From contig NZ_BMNS01000003.1 in assembly GCF_014646675.1 (NCBI RefSeq), positions 186,001-250,000 on the forward strand: a DNA stretch of 64,000 nt, given 5' to 3'. The notes under the pieces were generated by a model. That model was not told where the DNA came from and did not search any database. It saw only the letters and a list, made by a program, of their open reading frames with translations. The position numbers and the translations under genes were made by a program. The stretch's first letter is position 1. Each line of letters begins with the position of its first letter. The DNA is from Lutibacter litoralis. GTDB lineage: Bacteria > Bacteroidota > Bacteroidia > Flavobacteriales > Flavobacteriaceae. Of the stretch, positions 25,833 to 34,810 are shown one piece after another.

Positions 25833-26151
25833 AAACACAAAAGCAGCTAATACTACTGTTACTTATGATAAAGACAGTATTGAGGCTCCAACTAACAATA
25901 TCTACGAAGCTATTACAATTATAGCTAAAAGAGCTGAACAAATTAGTGGTGATTTAAAAAGTGAACTAATTGAAAAATTAGAAGAATTTGCTACTTATAC
26001 TGATAGTTTAGACGAGGTTTTTGAAAATAAAGAACAAATTGAAGTTTCTAAATTTTACGAAAAACTGCCAAAACCAACTGCAATTGCCGTTGAAGAATGG
26101 TTAGAAGGTAAAATTTATCATAGAAACCCAGACGTAGATACAAAAGAATAG
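25822..26151 (+). CDS. rpoZ: RNA polymerase omega subunit (RpoZ, Bacteroidota type)
   Basis: This 109-residue protein corresponds to the short omega subunit that assists assembly of the RNA polymerase beta' chain. The core segment NNIYEAITIIAKRAEQI (about 26-42) matches the omega family AxxRAxQ region. A C-terminal extension is present compared with E. coli, as is normal for Bacteroidota. It overlaps bamD by 11 bases and stops one base before coaBC starts, so it is part of a tight operon. Confidence 0.88.
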   Translation: MDYKNTKAANTTVTYDKDSIEAPTNNIYEAITIIAKRAEQISGDLKSELIEKLEEFATYTDSLDEVFENKEQIEVSKFYEKLPKPTAIAVEEWLEGKIYHRNPDVDTKE

Positions 26152-26152
26152 T

Positions 26153-27367
26153 ATGTCAATTTTAAGCGGTAAAAATATACTTTTAGGAGTTACCGCAGGT
26201 ATTGCTGCTTATAAAACGGCACATTTAGTACGACTTTTTATTAAGGCAGGTGCGCGCGTAAAAGTTGTAATGACACCTGCTTCAAAAGACTTTGTTACTC
26301 CATTAACTTTAGCTACTTTATCTCAAAATCCTGTGTATTCCTCTTTTTATGAAAAAGGAGAACAGGAAACAGAGGAATGGAACAGTCATGTAGATTTAGG
26401 TTTATGGGCGGATTATATGGTGGTTGCTCCTGCAACTGCGAATACCTTATCTAAAATGGCAAATGGTGTTTGCGATAATTTGTTGTTAGCAGTTTATTTG
26501 TCCGCAAAATGTAAGGTGTATTTTGCACCTGCAATGGATTTGGATATGTACAAACATCCTTCAACCAAAAATAGTATTGAAAAATTACAAAGTTTTGGAA
26601 ATGTGTTTATTCCACCATCAACTGGATTTTTAGCAAGCGGTTTAGAAGGAGAAGGACGTATGGAGGAACCTGAAAATATTATTTCTTTTATAGAAAATGA
26701 TATTATAAAAGGGATGCCACTATTTAATAAAAAAGTACTTATTACTGCTGGTCCAACGTATGAAGCTATTGATCCTGTGCGTTTTATAGGAAACCATTCT
26801 TCTGGTAAAATGGGCTTTGAAATGGCAAAAGTTGCTGCTAATTTAGGAGCAAAGGTTTATTTAATAACAGGTCCGTCTAATCAAACTATTTCTAATAGTT
26901 TAATTGAAAGAATAGATGTTGTAAGTGCTGAAGAAATGTATAATGAAGTTCATAAAGTTTACAGTTCAACAGATATTGCAGTTCTCTCTGCAGCGGTGGC
27001 AGATTACAAACCAAAAAATGTTGCCGATAAAAAAATAAAAAAATCATCGGATTCAATGTCAATTGAACTGGTAAAAACACACGATATTTTAGCGTCGTTA
27101 GGTAGTATAAAAGAACAGCAGTTTCTAGTAGGATTTGCACTAGAAACCAATAACGAATTAGAAAATGCAAAAAAGAAATGTAAATCTAAAAATTTAGATT
27201 TAATTGTGCTAAATTCTTTGAACGATAAAGGTGCTGGATTTAAAAAACCTACAAATAAAGTTACAATAATTGATAAATCGGAAAATATTTCCGAATTTGG
27301 TCTAAAATCTAAGGCGGCAGTTGCTGAAGATATATTTAATGTAATTTTGAATAAGATGTATGCATAA
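26153..27367 (+). CDS. coaBC: bifunctional phosphopantothenoylcysteine decarboxylase/phosphopantothenate--cysteine ligase
   Basis: This 404-residue protein catalyses the two middle steps of CoA synthesis: cysteine addition (CoaB, about residues 190-404) and decarboxylation (CoaC, about 1-180, flavin-dependent). CoaC shows the flavodoxin-like core and the active-site His in NSHVDLG. The E. coli catalytic Asn (in PxMN) and Cys (in ACGD) are replaced: PAMDLDMY has Asp, and ASGLEGEGRM has Ser. CoaB shows ITAGPTYEAIDPVRFIGNHSSGKMG in parts. Overlapping neighbours (rpoZ and DUF4835) indicate an operon. CoaD, two steps later, is at 1442. Confidence 0.95.
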   Translation: MSILSGKNILLGVTAGIAAYKTAHLVRLFIKAGARVKVVMTPASKDFVTPLTLATLSQNPVYSSFYEKGEQETEEWNSHVDLGLWADYMVVAPATANTLSKMANGVCDNLLLAVYLSAKCKVYFAPAMDLDMYKHPSTKNSIEKLQSFGNVFIPPSTGFLASGLEGEGRMEEPENIISFIENDIIKGMPLFNKKVLITAGPTYEAIDPVRFIGNHSSGKMGFEMAKVAANLGAKVYLITGPSNQTISNSLIERIDVVSAEEMYNEVHKVYSSTDIAVLSAAVADYKPKNVADKKIKKSSDSMSIELVKTHDILASLGSIKEQQFLVGFALETNNELENAKKKCKSKNLDLIVLNSLNDKGAGFKKPTNKVTIIDKSENISEFGLKSKAAVAEDIFNVILNKMYA

Positions 27368-28247
27368 AATAGTTCAAATAGTAATAGCCTTATTTACCGT
27401 AATTCAGTTAAATGCACAAGAATTAAATTGTACAATTACTGTTAATGCCGATAAAATACCAGGTTCTAACAAACAAATTTTTACTACGTTACAAACGTCA
27501 TTAAATGAATTTGTAAATCAAAAAAGGTGGACAAATTTTAATTATAAACCACAAGAACTAATAAATTGTAATTTAACGCTTACTATTTTAGAACAAACAG
27601 GAACAGATTTTAGAGGTCATATTCAAATACAATCATCGCGTCCAGTTTATAATTCTACCTATTTAACGCCAGTTTTAAATTTTAAAGACGATAATTTTTC
27701 ATTTCAATATACAGAATTTGAACCTTTACAATTTAACGAAAACTCTTTTGAATCTAATATAGTTTCTGTAATTTCATTTTATGTGTATACAATTTTAGGG
27801 ATGGATGCAGATACATTTTCATTAAATGGAGGAACTTCCTATTTTACAAAAGCACAAGATGTTGTTGTGCAGGCACAACAAAGTGGTTATGCTGGCTGGA
27901 ATCAAAATGATGGTTCTAAAACAAGATTTACATTGGTAGATAATATGTTGTCACCAACATATGATATGTTTAGAAAAGCTATGTTCGATTATCATTATAA
28001 CGGTTTAGATATGATGAGTAAAGATAAGAAAGCAGCAAAACAAGCTATTTTTGAAGTTGTAAAAACTTTAAAAACTATATACGATTCGCGTCCTAATGCA
28101 TTTCTATTACGTGTTTTTATGGACTCTAAAGCAGATGAAATTGTAGATATTTTTTCTGATGGACCTAGATTCGATACTAGTAGATTAAAAGACGACTTAT
28201 TAAGGATTTCTCCTCTAAATGCTTCTAAGTGGGAAGCGATAAAGTAA
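27360..28247 (+). CDS. DUF4835 family secreted protein
   Basis: This 295-residue protein begins with a signal peptide (1-19, ending LNAQ) and matches the DUF4835 family of Bacteroidota. The mature part has a strand-rich N-terminal half and a helical C-terminal half (KKAAKQAIFEVVKTLKTIY, about 222-240). The function is unknown; the conserved link with BamD and CoaBC suggests an envelope role. The start overlaps the coaBC stop by 8 bases, and recN follows 24 bases later. Confidence 0.85.
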   Translation: MHKIVQIVIALFTVIQLNAQELNCTITVNADKIPGSNKQIFTTLQTSLNEFVNQKRWTNFNYKPQELINCNLTLTILEQTGTDFRGHIQIQSSRPVYNSTYLTPVLNFKDDNFSFQYTEFEPLQFNENSFESNIVSVISFYVYTILGMDADTFSLNGGTSYFTKAQDVVVQAQQSGYAGWNQNDGSKTRFTLVDNMLSPTYDMFRKAMFDYHYNGLDMMSKDKKAAKQAIFEVVKTLKTIYDSRPNAFLLRVFMDSKADEIVDIFSDGPRFDTSRLKDDLLRISPLNASKWEAIK

Positions 28248-28271
28248 TTTCTTAATTTTCAAACAAAAAGA

Positions 28272-29924
28272 ATGCTCATAAATCTTTCCATAAAAAATTA
28301 CGCTTTAATAGAAAATTTATCTGTAAGTTTTCAAGATAATTTATCTATAATTACAGGTGAAACAGGTGCTGGTAAATCTATATTGCTTGGTGCTTTAGGG
28401 TTGGTTTTAGGAAAAAGAGCTGATTCTTCAACATTAAAAGATGCTTCTAAAAAATGTATTATAGAAGCCCGGTTTTCAATTTCAGATTATAAATTAAATA
28501 CGTTTTTTGAAGAAAAAGACTTAGATTTTGAGGAAGAAACTATAATAAGACGTGAAATTTTACCGAGTGGAAAATCACGTGCTTTTATAAATGATACGCC
28601 AACTACAATTCAAACATTACAATTACTTAGTGAAAAATTGATAGATGTGCATTCTCAGCATCAAACAGTACAATTATCCGATGTTAATTTTCAGTTCTAT
28701 ATAATTGATGCGCTCTCTGCAAATACAGGAAAAATTGAATCTTACAAACGAGGGTTGGTGGTTTTTAACAAATTAACGAAAGAGTTAAAAAAGCTTAAAC
28801 AAGAACAGGAGGCTGCAAAAGAGCAGTATGAATACAATTTGCATTTATACACAGAGTTAGAAAAGGCGAATTTAAAAGCAGAAGAGCAAGAAGCTTTAGA
28901 ACAGCAGTTAGATAAAGAAAATAATATAGAAGAAATTAAATTAAATTTAACTGAAGCTCAGGCATTGGCTTTAAATGAAGAAATTGGAATACAAGCATTA
29001 CTGGTTTCATTTACAGCAAATTTAAACAAAATAAAATCGTTTGCTTCAGAATATAAAGAATTGTATGACAGGGTTTCAAGCTTGAAAATTGAAATGGACG
29101 ATGTTATCACAGAAATTGAAAACTTAAATGAAAATGTTGAGTTTGATCCTTCAGAATTAGAAAAACTAAATGATAGATTACAATTAATCTACAACTTGCA
29201 AAAGAAACATACTGTAAACTCAATTACAGAATTGTTGGTTATTAAAGAAAATCTATCTCTTAAAGTTGATGCTGTTCAAAACTCTTCATCAGCAATAAAA
29301 GCTAAAGAAACTGAAATAAAATCGGTTGCAGAAAAAATTGATAAACTTGCAGTTTCAATTTTTAACGAACGTAAAAAGGCAATTCCTGTTTTAATTAAAA
29401 AGTTAGAATTAATTCTTTCTAATTTAGGAATGGAAAATACAAGATTTCAATTTAAAATTAATCATACTAAAAATTATTTATCAAACGGTAAGGATGAATT
29501 ACACTTGTTAATTTCAGCAAATAAAGGGGTTAATTTTGGGGAACTTAAAAAAATAGCTTCAGGGGGTGAATTATCTCGAATAATGTTAGCAGTAAAAGCA
29601 ATTCTTTCGGAATATTCGAAATTACCAACTATTATTTTTGATGAAATTGATACTGGCGTTTCTGGCGATGTTTCTCAAAAAATGGCTGATATCATGCAAC
29701 AAATGAGCGATAATATGCAAGTAATTACAATTACGCACTTACCTCAAATTGCTGCAAAAGGACAACACCATTATAAAGTTTATAAAGAAGATATTGATAA
29801 TAATATAATTACACAATTAACAAGATTAAATAAAAAGGAGCGTATTAAAGAAATTGCAGAAATGTTAAGTGGCAAAAATATTTCTGAAACTGCTATTGAA
29901 CACGCAAAACAGCTGTTAAATTAA
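28272..29924 (+). CDS. recN: DNA repair protein RecN
   Basis: This 550-residue SMC-like ATPase participates in double-strand break repair by recombination. The Walker A motif GETGAGKS is near residues 29-36, and the C-terminal ABC signature (SGGELSRIMLA, about 428-438) and Walker B (TIIFDEIDTGVSG, about 453-465) are intact. The centre (about 150-400) is a long coiled coil rich in Glu and Lys. Length is normal. It is the end of the bamD operon; fabI has its own -7 element. Confidence 0.96.
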   Translation: MLINLSIKNYALIENLSVSFQDNLSIITGETGAGKSILLGALGLVLGKRADSSTLKDASKKCIIEARFSISDYKLNTFFEEKDLDFEEETIIRREILPSGKSRAFINDTPTTIQTLQLLSEKLIDVHSQHQTVQLSDVNFQFYIIDALSANTGKIESYKRGLVVFNKLTKELKKLKQEQEAAKEQYEYNLHLYTELEKANLKAEEQEALEQQLDKENNIEEIKLNLTEAQALALNEEIGIQALLVSFTANLNKIKSFASEYKELYDRVSSLKIEMDDVITEIENLNENVEFDPSELEKLNDRLQLIYNLQKKHTVNSITELLVIKENLSLKVDAVQNSSSAIKAKETEIKSVAEKIDKLAVSIFNERKKAIPVLIKKLELILSNLGMENTRFQFKINHTKNYLSNGKDELHLLISANKGVNFGELKKIASGGELSRIMLAVKAILSEYSKLPTIIFDEIDTGVSGDVSQKMADIMQQMSDNMQVITITHLPQIAAKGQHHYKVYKEDIDNNIITQLTRLNKKERIKEIAEMLSGKNISETAIEHAKQLLN

Positions 29925-29932
29925 GAATTCAC

Positions 29933-29940
29933 TATATTTG
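29933..29940 (+). promoter_or_regulatory. -7 promoter element for fabI
   Basis: TATATTTG followed by C, 37 bases upstream of the fabI ATG. The -33 position holds TGTT rather than TTG. Confidence 0.5.
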
Positions 29941-29977
29941 CAGCCAATTAAACTAAATCGAAAACAATATTAAGACT

Positions 29978-30823
29978 ATGCATAATTTATTAAAAGGAAA
30001 AAGAGGAATTATTTTCGGAGCACTAGATTCAAAATCAATTGCTTGGAAAGTTGCTGAAAGAGCACATGAAGAAGGAGCAACATTTGTTTTAACAAATGCA
30101 CCAGTAGCATTGCGTTTAGGAACTATTTCAGAATTAGCTGAAAAAACAGGTTCACAAGTAGTACCAGCTGATGCGACTTCTATGATGGATTTAGAAAATT
30201 TAATTGATAAGTCTATGGAAATTTTAGGTGGAAAAATTGATTTTGTATTACACTCAATTGGAATGTCTGTTAATGTACGTAGAGGAAATCATTACACAAA
30301 TCAAGATTATAACTTCACAAAAACAGGTTTTGATGTGTCTGCATTATCATTTCATAGAGTTATGAGTATGTTGTATAAAAAAGATGCAATGAACGAATGG
30401 GGAAGTATTGTTGCTTTATCTTATATGGCAGCACAACGTGTTTTTCCAGATTATAATGATATGGCAGATAACAAAGCATATTTAGAATCTGTAGCTCGTA
30501 GTTTTGGTTATTTCTTTGGGCGCGATAAAAAAGTAAGGGTTAATACCATTTCTCAATCTCCAACGCCAACTACGGCAGGTAGCGGTGTAAAAGGATTTGA
30601 TGGTTTTATTGCCTATGCAGAAAAAATGTCACCGCTTGGTAATGCAACTGCTTTAGAATGTGCTGATTATACAATTTCAATGTTTTCTGATTTAACAAAA
30701 AAAGTGACACTACAAAATTTATTTCACGATGGTGGTTTCTCAAATATGGGTGTAAGTACGGCTATTATGGAAAATTTTATGGAAGATTTTCAGCAAGAAG
30801 AAGAGGTAGTGCCTGAAAAATAG
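29978..30823 (+). CDS. fabI: enoyl-[acyl-carrier-protein] reductase (NADH)
   Basis: This 281-residue SDR enzyme performs the last reduction of each fatty acid elongation cycle. The FabI-type N-terminus GKRGIIFGALDSKSIAW (residues 6-22) binds the cofactor, SIVALSYMAA (about 140-149) carries one active-site Tyr, and the DNKAYLE segment (about 164-170) carries the conserved Lys. NTISQSPTPTTAGSG matches the FabI loop. It is slightly longer than E. coli FabI (262). It is the probable triclosan target in this organism. A terminator follows. Confidence 0.95.
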   Translation: MHNLLKGKRGIIFGALDSKSIAWKVAERAHEEGATFVLTNAPVALRLGTISELAEKTGSQVVPADATSMMDLENLIDKSMEILGGKIDFVLHSIGMSVNVRRGNHYTNQDYNFTKTGFDVSALSFHRVMSMLYKKDAMNEWGSIVALSYMAAQRVFPDYNDMADNKAYLESVARSFGYFFGRDKKVRVNTISQSPTPTTAGSGVKGFDGFIAYAEKMSPLGNATALECADYTISMFSDLTKKVTLQNLFHDGGFSNMGVSTAIMENFMEDFQQEEEVVPEK

Positions 30824-30865
30824 ACAATTAAGGATAAAAAGTAAGTTTAAGACTTATTTACATAT

Positions 30866-30904
30866 AAAAAAAGCGATGATTTTTAAATCATCGCTTTTTT
30901 TTTT
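30866..30904 (+). terminator. rho-independent terminator after fabI
   Basis: AAGCGATGAT and ATCATCGCTT form a stem extended by A and T tracts, with a small T/A loop, followed by ten Ts. It lies 43 bases past the stop. Confidence 0.88.
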
Positions 30905-31005
30905 GCCTAAAAAATTTAAATTTTGGAAGTATGAGTATTGTCATCATTTTCATGAAATAATTGCTTTAATTTTAGAGAATCAAAAAATACAAGTAATATT
31001 ATTCT

Positions 31006-31881
31006 ATGAGACCACTTAAAATTGTAGTGCTTGCAAAGCAAGTGCCGGACACACGTCATGTGGGTCCCGATGCCATGAAACCAGATGGTACTGTAAATAG
31101 AGGAAAACTTTCAACAGTCTTTAACCCAGACGATTTACACGCCTTAGAATTAGCATTAAATATAAAAGATCGAATACCAGGAACACACGTTACTATATTG
31201 ACAATGGGACCACAAAAAGCCGCTGATATTATCCGAGAAGGATATTATCGTGGTGTTGATGATGGAATTATGATTTCTGATAGACGTTTTGGAGGAGCCG
31301 ATACGTTGGCAACTAGTTATACTATTGTTCAAGCAATAAAAAAAATAGCCGATTATGATTTAATAGTTGGAGGAAGACAAGCAATTGATGGTGATACAGC
31401 GCAAGTTGGTCCGCAATGTGCCGATAAATTAAACATTCCTCAAGTTACCTATGTTGAAGAGGTTTTAGAAATTAATGAAGATAAAATTATTGCAAGAAGA
31501 AGGTTAGAAAATGGTGTTGAGATTGTTTCAGCCCCATATCCTTGTTTAATGACTGTGCATGGTTCTTCTCAAGAATGTAGATCAAGACACGCAAAAAATG
31601 TGATGAAATACAAATATGCAAGAACAAATACAGAGATGAGAAAAGGAGATCCTGTTCTAGAAGAATTGCATAAAAAAAGACCTTATTTGGTGATTCCAGA
31701 GTGGAGTGTTGAAGATATTGAAGCAGATGAAACAAAAATTGGATTAGCTGGTTCTCCTACTAAAGTTAAAAGTGTTTCCAGCATTGTATTAACTGCAAAT
31801 GAATCAAAGGTATTAACTGATTCAGATAGTGATATAGAAGGAATGATTAAAGAATTAATTAAACATCACACCATTGGGTAG
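31006..31881 (+). CDS. etfB: electron transfer flavoprotein beta subunit (long form)
   Basis: This 291-residue protein is the beta (FixA-type) subunit that binds AMP or FAD and accepts electrons from acyl-CoA dehydrogenase. It starts with KIVVLAKQVPDT (5-16) and contains GGRQAIDGDTAQVGPQ (about 122-137), a family hallmark. It is about 40 residues longer than the beta subunits of mitochondria and proteobacteria, as in the etf genes of Bacteroides-type genomes. It is followed by etfA (24-base gap) and an acyl-CoA dehydrogenase, so the three form one operon. Confidence 0.95.
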   Translation: MRPLKIVVLAKQVPDTRHVGPDAMKPDGTVNRGKLSTVFNPDDLHALELALNIKDRIPGTHVTILTMGPQKAADIIREGYYRGVDDGIMISDRRFGGADTLATSYTIVQAIKKIADYDLIVGGRQAIDGDTAQVGPQCADKLNIPQVTYVEEVLEINEDKIIARRRLENGVEIVSAPYPCLMTVHGSSQECRSRHAKNVMKYKYARTNTEMRKGDPVLEELHKKRPYLVIPEWSVEDIEADETKIGLAGSPTKVKSVSSIVLTANESKVLTDSDSDIEGMIKELIKHHTIG

Positions 31882-31905
31882 TTGATATAACTTAAAATTA
31901 GTAAA

Positions 31906-32925
31906 ATGAAAAGTGTATTTGTTTATTGCGAAGTAGAAAATAAAGAAGTAGCAGAAATAAGTCAGGAGTTATTATCAGCAGGAAAAAGATTAGCTCAAAA
32001 ATTAGGTTGTCCACTAGACGCAATGGTTTTTGGAAATGACTTAGATGGAATTGAAAGTCAAATTTCACCTTATGGAGTTGATAAATTATTTATTTCTGAT
32101 GATTCAAAGTTAGAGCCTTACAGAACTTTGCCGCATGCAGCTTTAGCTTATAAAGTATTAAAAGAACAAGATCCTCAAATTGTATTGTTTGGAGCAACCT
32201 CTGTAGGTAGAGACTTAGCACCGCGTTTGGCTTCAAAATTAAACTGTGGATTAACAGCCGATACAACCATATTAGATATTGGTGATCATTTTGTGAAAAA
32301 AGAAAAAAAAGAATATACCGATTTGTTGTATGCAATTCGTCCAGCATTTGGAGGAAGTATTATGGCTAACATTATAAATTGGGACATGCACCCTCAAATG
32401 GCAACCGTTAGAGAAGGTGTAATGAAAAAAGAAATTTTCGATGCAAATCACAAATCAGAAATAATTAAGATAGATGTAAATGATGTTTTAAATGACCAAG
32501 ATTTTGTTGTTGAAGTTATTGAACGTCATATTGAAGAGTCGGGCGTAAATTTAAAAGATGCTCCAATAATTGTTGCTGGTGGATACGGTGTTGGTTCAAA
32601 AGAAAATTTCGATTTGCTTAGAAATCTGGCAAACATTTTGGGAGGTGAAGTTGGAGGTTCAAGAGCTGCTGTAGATGCTGGATTTATTGATCATAATCGA
32701 CAAATTGGACAAACAGGAACTACGGTAAGACCAAAATTATATATAGCAGCTGGTATTTCAGGAGCAATACAACATACAGCAGGTATGCAAGATGCTTCTA
32801 TGATAATCTCTATAAATAATGATCCAGATGCACCAATTAATGCAATTGCAGATTATGTAATTACTGGAGATTTAGGAGTTGTTCTTCCTAAAATGATTAA
32901 ATATTATAAGGAGAACGCAAAATAG
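31906..32925 (+). CDS. etfA: electron transfer flavoprotein alpha subunit
   Basis: This 339-residue alpha (FixB-type) subunit carries the FAD that shuttles electrons. The C-terminal FAD motif is well preserved: VGGSRAAVDAGF (about 247-258), RQIGQTGTTVRP (about 265-276), YIAAGISGAIQHTAGM (about 279-294) and IAINNDPDAPI-like SINNDPDAPI (about 303-312). It follows etfB by 24 bases. The partner dehydrogenase is directly downstream, which suggests a dedicated pair rather than a general ETF pool. Confidence 0.95.
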   Translation: MKSVFVYCEVENKEVAEISQELLSAGKRLAQKLGCPLDAMVFGNDLDGIESQISPYGVDKLFISDDSKLEPYRTLPHAALAYKVLKEQDPQIVLFGATSVGRDLAPRLASKLNCGLTADTTILDIGDHFVKKEKKEYTDLLYAIRPAFGGSIMANIINWDMHPQMATVREGVMKKEIFDANHKSEIIKIDVNDVLNDQDFVVEVIERHIEESGVNLKDAPIIVAGGYGVGSKENFDLLRNLANILGGEVGGSRAAVDAGFIDHNRQIGQTGTTVRPKLYIAAGISGAIQHTAGMQDASMIISINNDPDAPINAIADYVITGDLGVVLPKMIKYYKENAK

Positions 32926-32975
32926 TTTAAAAAAAATGAAGAGTTTATAAAACTCTAATTATAAAATAGAAAAAA

Positions 32976-34703
32976 ATGGATAATTTTTTCAAAGATACTC
33001 CGGATTTTAAATTTCATTTAAAAGATCCAATATTAAAAAAGGTTGTAAAGTTAAAAGAAGATAATTTTGAACAATCTGAAAAGTTTGATTATGCACCTTT
33101 AAATCATGAAGACGCAATTGATTCATACGAAAAAGTACTTGAAATAGTAGGTGATATTTGTGCCAATACAATTTCGCCAAATGCAGAAGGTGTTGATTTA
33201 GAAGGACCACATATCGAAAATAATGAAGTAATTTATGCAAAAGGAACTACTGAAGATTATAAAGCTTTGTACGAAGCTGGTTTAATTGGAATGTCCTTAC
33301 CTAGAAGGTATGGAGGTTTAAATTTCCCTTTATTACCTTATGTTATGGCTGCGGAAATGGTAGCTCGTGCAGATGCAGGTTTTGCAAATATTTGGGGCTT
33401 ACAAGATTGTGCTGAAACTATTTATGAATTTGGTTCTGAGGAACAAAAAGATAAGTTTTTACCTCGTTTTAATAAAGATGGGGCTACTGCCGCAATGGTT
33501 TTAACTGAGCCAGATGCTGGTTCAGATTTGCAAGCTGTAAAATTAAAAGCAGTCTTTAATAAAGAAAAAAATACTTGGATTTTAAACGGTGTAAAACGCT
33601 TTATTACCAACGGTGATGCAGATATTTCATTAGTGTTGGCACGTTCAGAAGAAGGAACAAATGATGCTCGTGGTTTATCAATGTTTATTTATGATAGAAA
33701 CGACCATGCTGTTGAAGTGCGCCATTTAGAAAAAAAATTAGGAATTAAAGGTTCACCAACTTGTGAATTAGTATTTAAAGATGCTCCTGCTGAATTGGTT
33801 GGGAAGGAGCGTTTTGGATTGATTAAGTATGTAATGTCTTTAATGAATTCTGCACGTTTAGGTGTTGGTGCTCAATCAGTTGGTATTGCGGATGCCGCCT
33901 ATAGAGAAGCGTTGAAATATGCTGAGGAAAGAGCGCAATTTGGTAAAGTTATTGTGAATTTCCCTGCGGTATATGAAATGTTAACCAATATGAAAATTCG
34001 TATAGATGCACTTCGCTCATTATTATATGAAACTACTCGTTTTGTAGATATTTTTAAAGCTTATGAAGAAGTGATGAAAGATAGAACGTTAACTAAAGAA
34101 GAACGTATGGAAATGAAACATTACGGGAAACTTTCTAACGTATTTACACCGCTAATTAAATTAACTGCAAGTGAAGCGTGTAATAAAATAGCTTACGATT
34201 CTTTACAAATTCATGGTGGTACAGGGTTTATGAAAGATTTCCCAATAGAACGTATTTATAGAGATGCACGTATTACTTCAATTTATGAAGGAACATCTCA
34301 GTTGCAAGCTGTTGCAGCGATAAAAGGTGTTACAACTGGAGTCTTCTTTGAGCAAATTAAAGCTTACGATACTGAAGTTTTAGATAAAAATTGTGAAATT
34401 AGAACGAAACTTCATAAAATGGCAGAAGAATACCAATCAATTTCTCAAAGTATTATAGAGCAAAAAAATAACGAGTTGGTTGATTTTCATTCAACTAGAC
34501 TTGTTGAAATGGCTGGTAATATAATTATGGGTTACTTGTTGGTGCTAAATAGTCAGAAAGATGACAAGTTTATAAAAACTGCAAGGTTATATGTGAATTT
34601 AGTGAGGTCTGAAAACAAAGAAAGATTCGATTATATGAATGGATTTAGTGTTGAGAATTTAGAAATGTACAAAAACGTAGATTTAGAAGCTTTAAAACAT
34701 TAA
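32976..34703 (+). CDS. acyl-CoA dehydrogenase family protein (long form)
   Basis: This 575-residue flavoprotein oxidises an acyl-CoA at the alpha-beta bond and passes electrons to the adjacent ETF. Family features include AAMVLTEPDAGSDLQ (about 169-183), RLGVGAQSVGIADAAYREAL (in parts about 291-310) and the C-terminal QIHGGTGFMKDFPIERIYRDARI (about 411-433). An extra C-terminal domain of about 110 residues follows the usual fold, as in other Bacteroidota long forms. The acyl chain specificity is not predictable; a short- or branched-chain substrate is possible. A terminator follows at 34722. Confidence 0.93.
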   Translation: MDNFFKDTPDFKFHLKDPILKKVVKLKEDNFEQSEKFDYAPLNHEDAIDSYEKVLEIVGDICANTISPNAEGVDLEGPHIENNEVIYAKGTTEDYKALYEAGLIGMSLPRRYGGLNFPLLPYVMAAEMVARADAGFANIWGLQDCAETIYEFGSEEQKDKFLPRFNKDGATAAMVLTEPDAGSDLQAVKLKAVFNKEKNTWILNGVKRFITNGDADISLVLARSEEGTNDARGLSMFIYDRNDHAVEVRHLEKKLGIKGSPTCELVFKDAPAELVGKERFGLIKYVMSLMNSARLGVGAQSVGIADAAYREALKYAEERAQFGKVIVNFPAVYEMLTNMKIRIDALRSLLYETTRFVDIFKAYEEVMKDRTLTKEERMEMKHYGKLSNVFTPLIKLTASEACNKIAYDSLQIHGGTGFMKDFPIERIYRDARITSIYEGTSQLQAVAAIKGVTTGVFFEQIKAYDTEVLDKNCEIRTKLHKMAEEYQSISQSIIEQKNNELVDFHSTRLVEMAGNIIMGYLLVLNSQKDDKFIKTARLYVNLVRSENKERFDYMNGFSVENLEMYKNVDLEALKH

Positions 34704-34721
34704 TCCTAAATTTTAACTACT

Positions 34722-34758
34722 AAAAAACCTACTTTGAAAATATCAAAGTAGGTTTTTT
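34722..34758 (+). terminator. rho-independent terminator of etf operon
   Basis: AAAAAACCTACTTTGA and TCAAAGTAGGTTTTTT form a perfect 16-base stem around a 5-base loop, 18 bases past the stop. Confidence 0.9.
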
Positions 34759-34810
34759 CTTTATAGTTCTTATAAAAACTGTAATTTTGGATTTCTTAAA
34801 GAAATAATTA

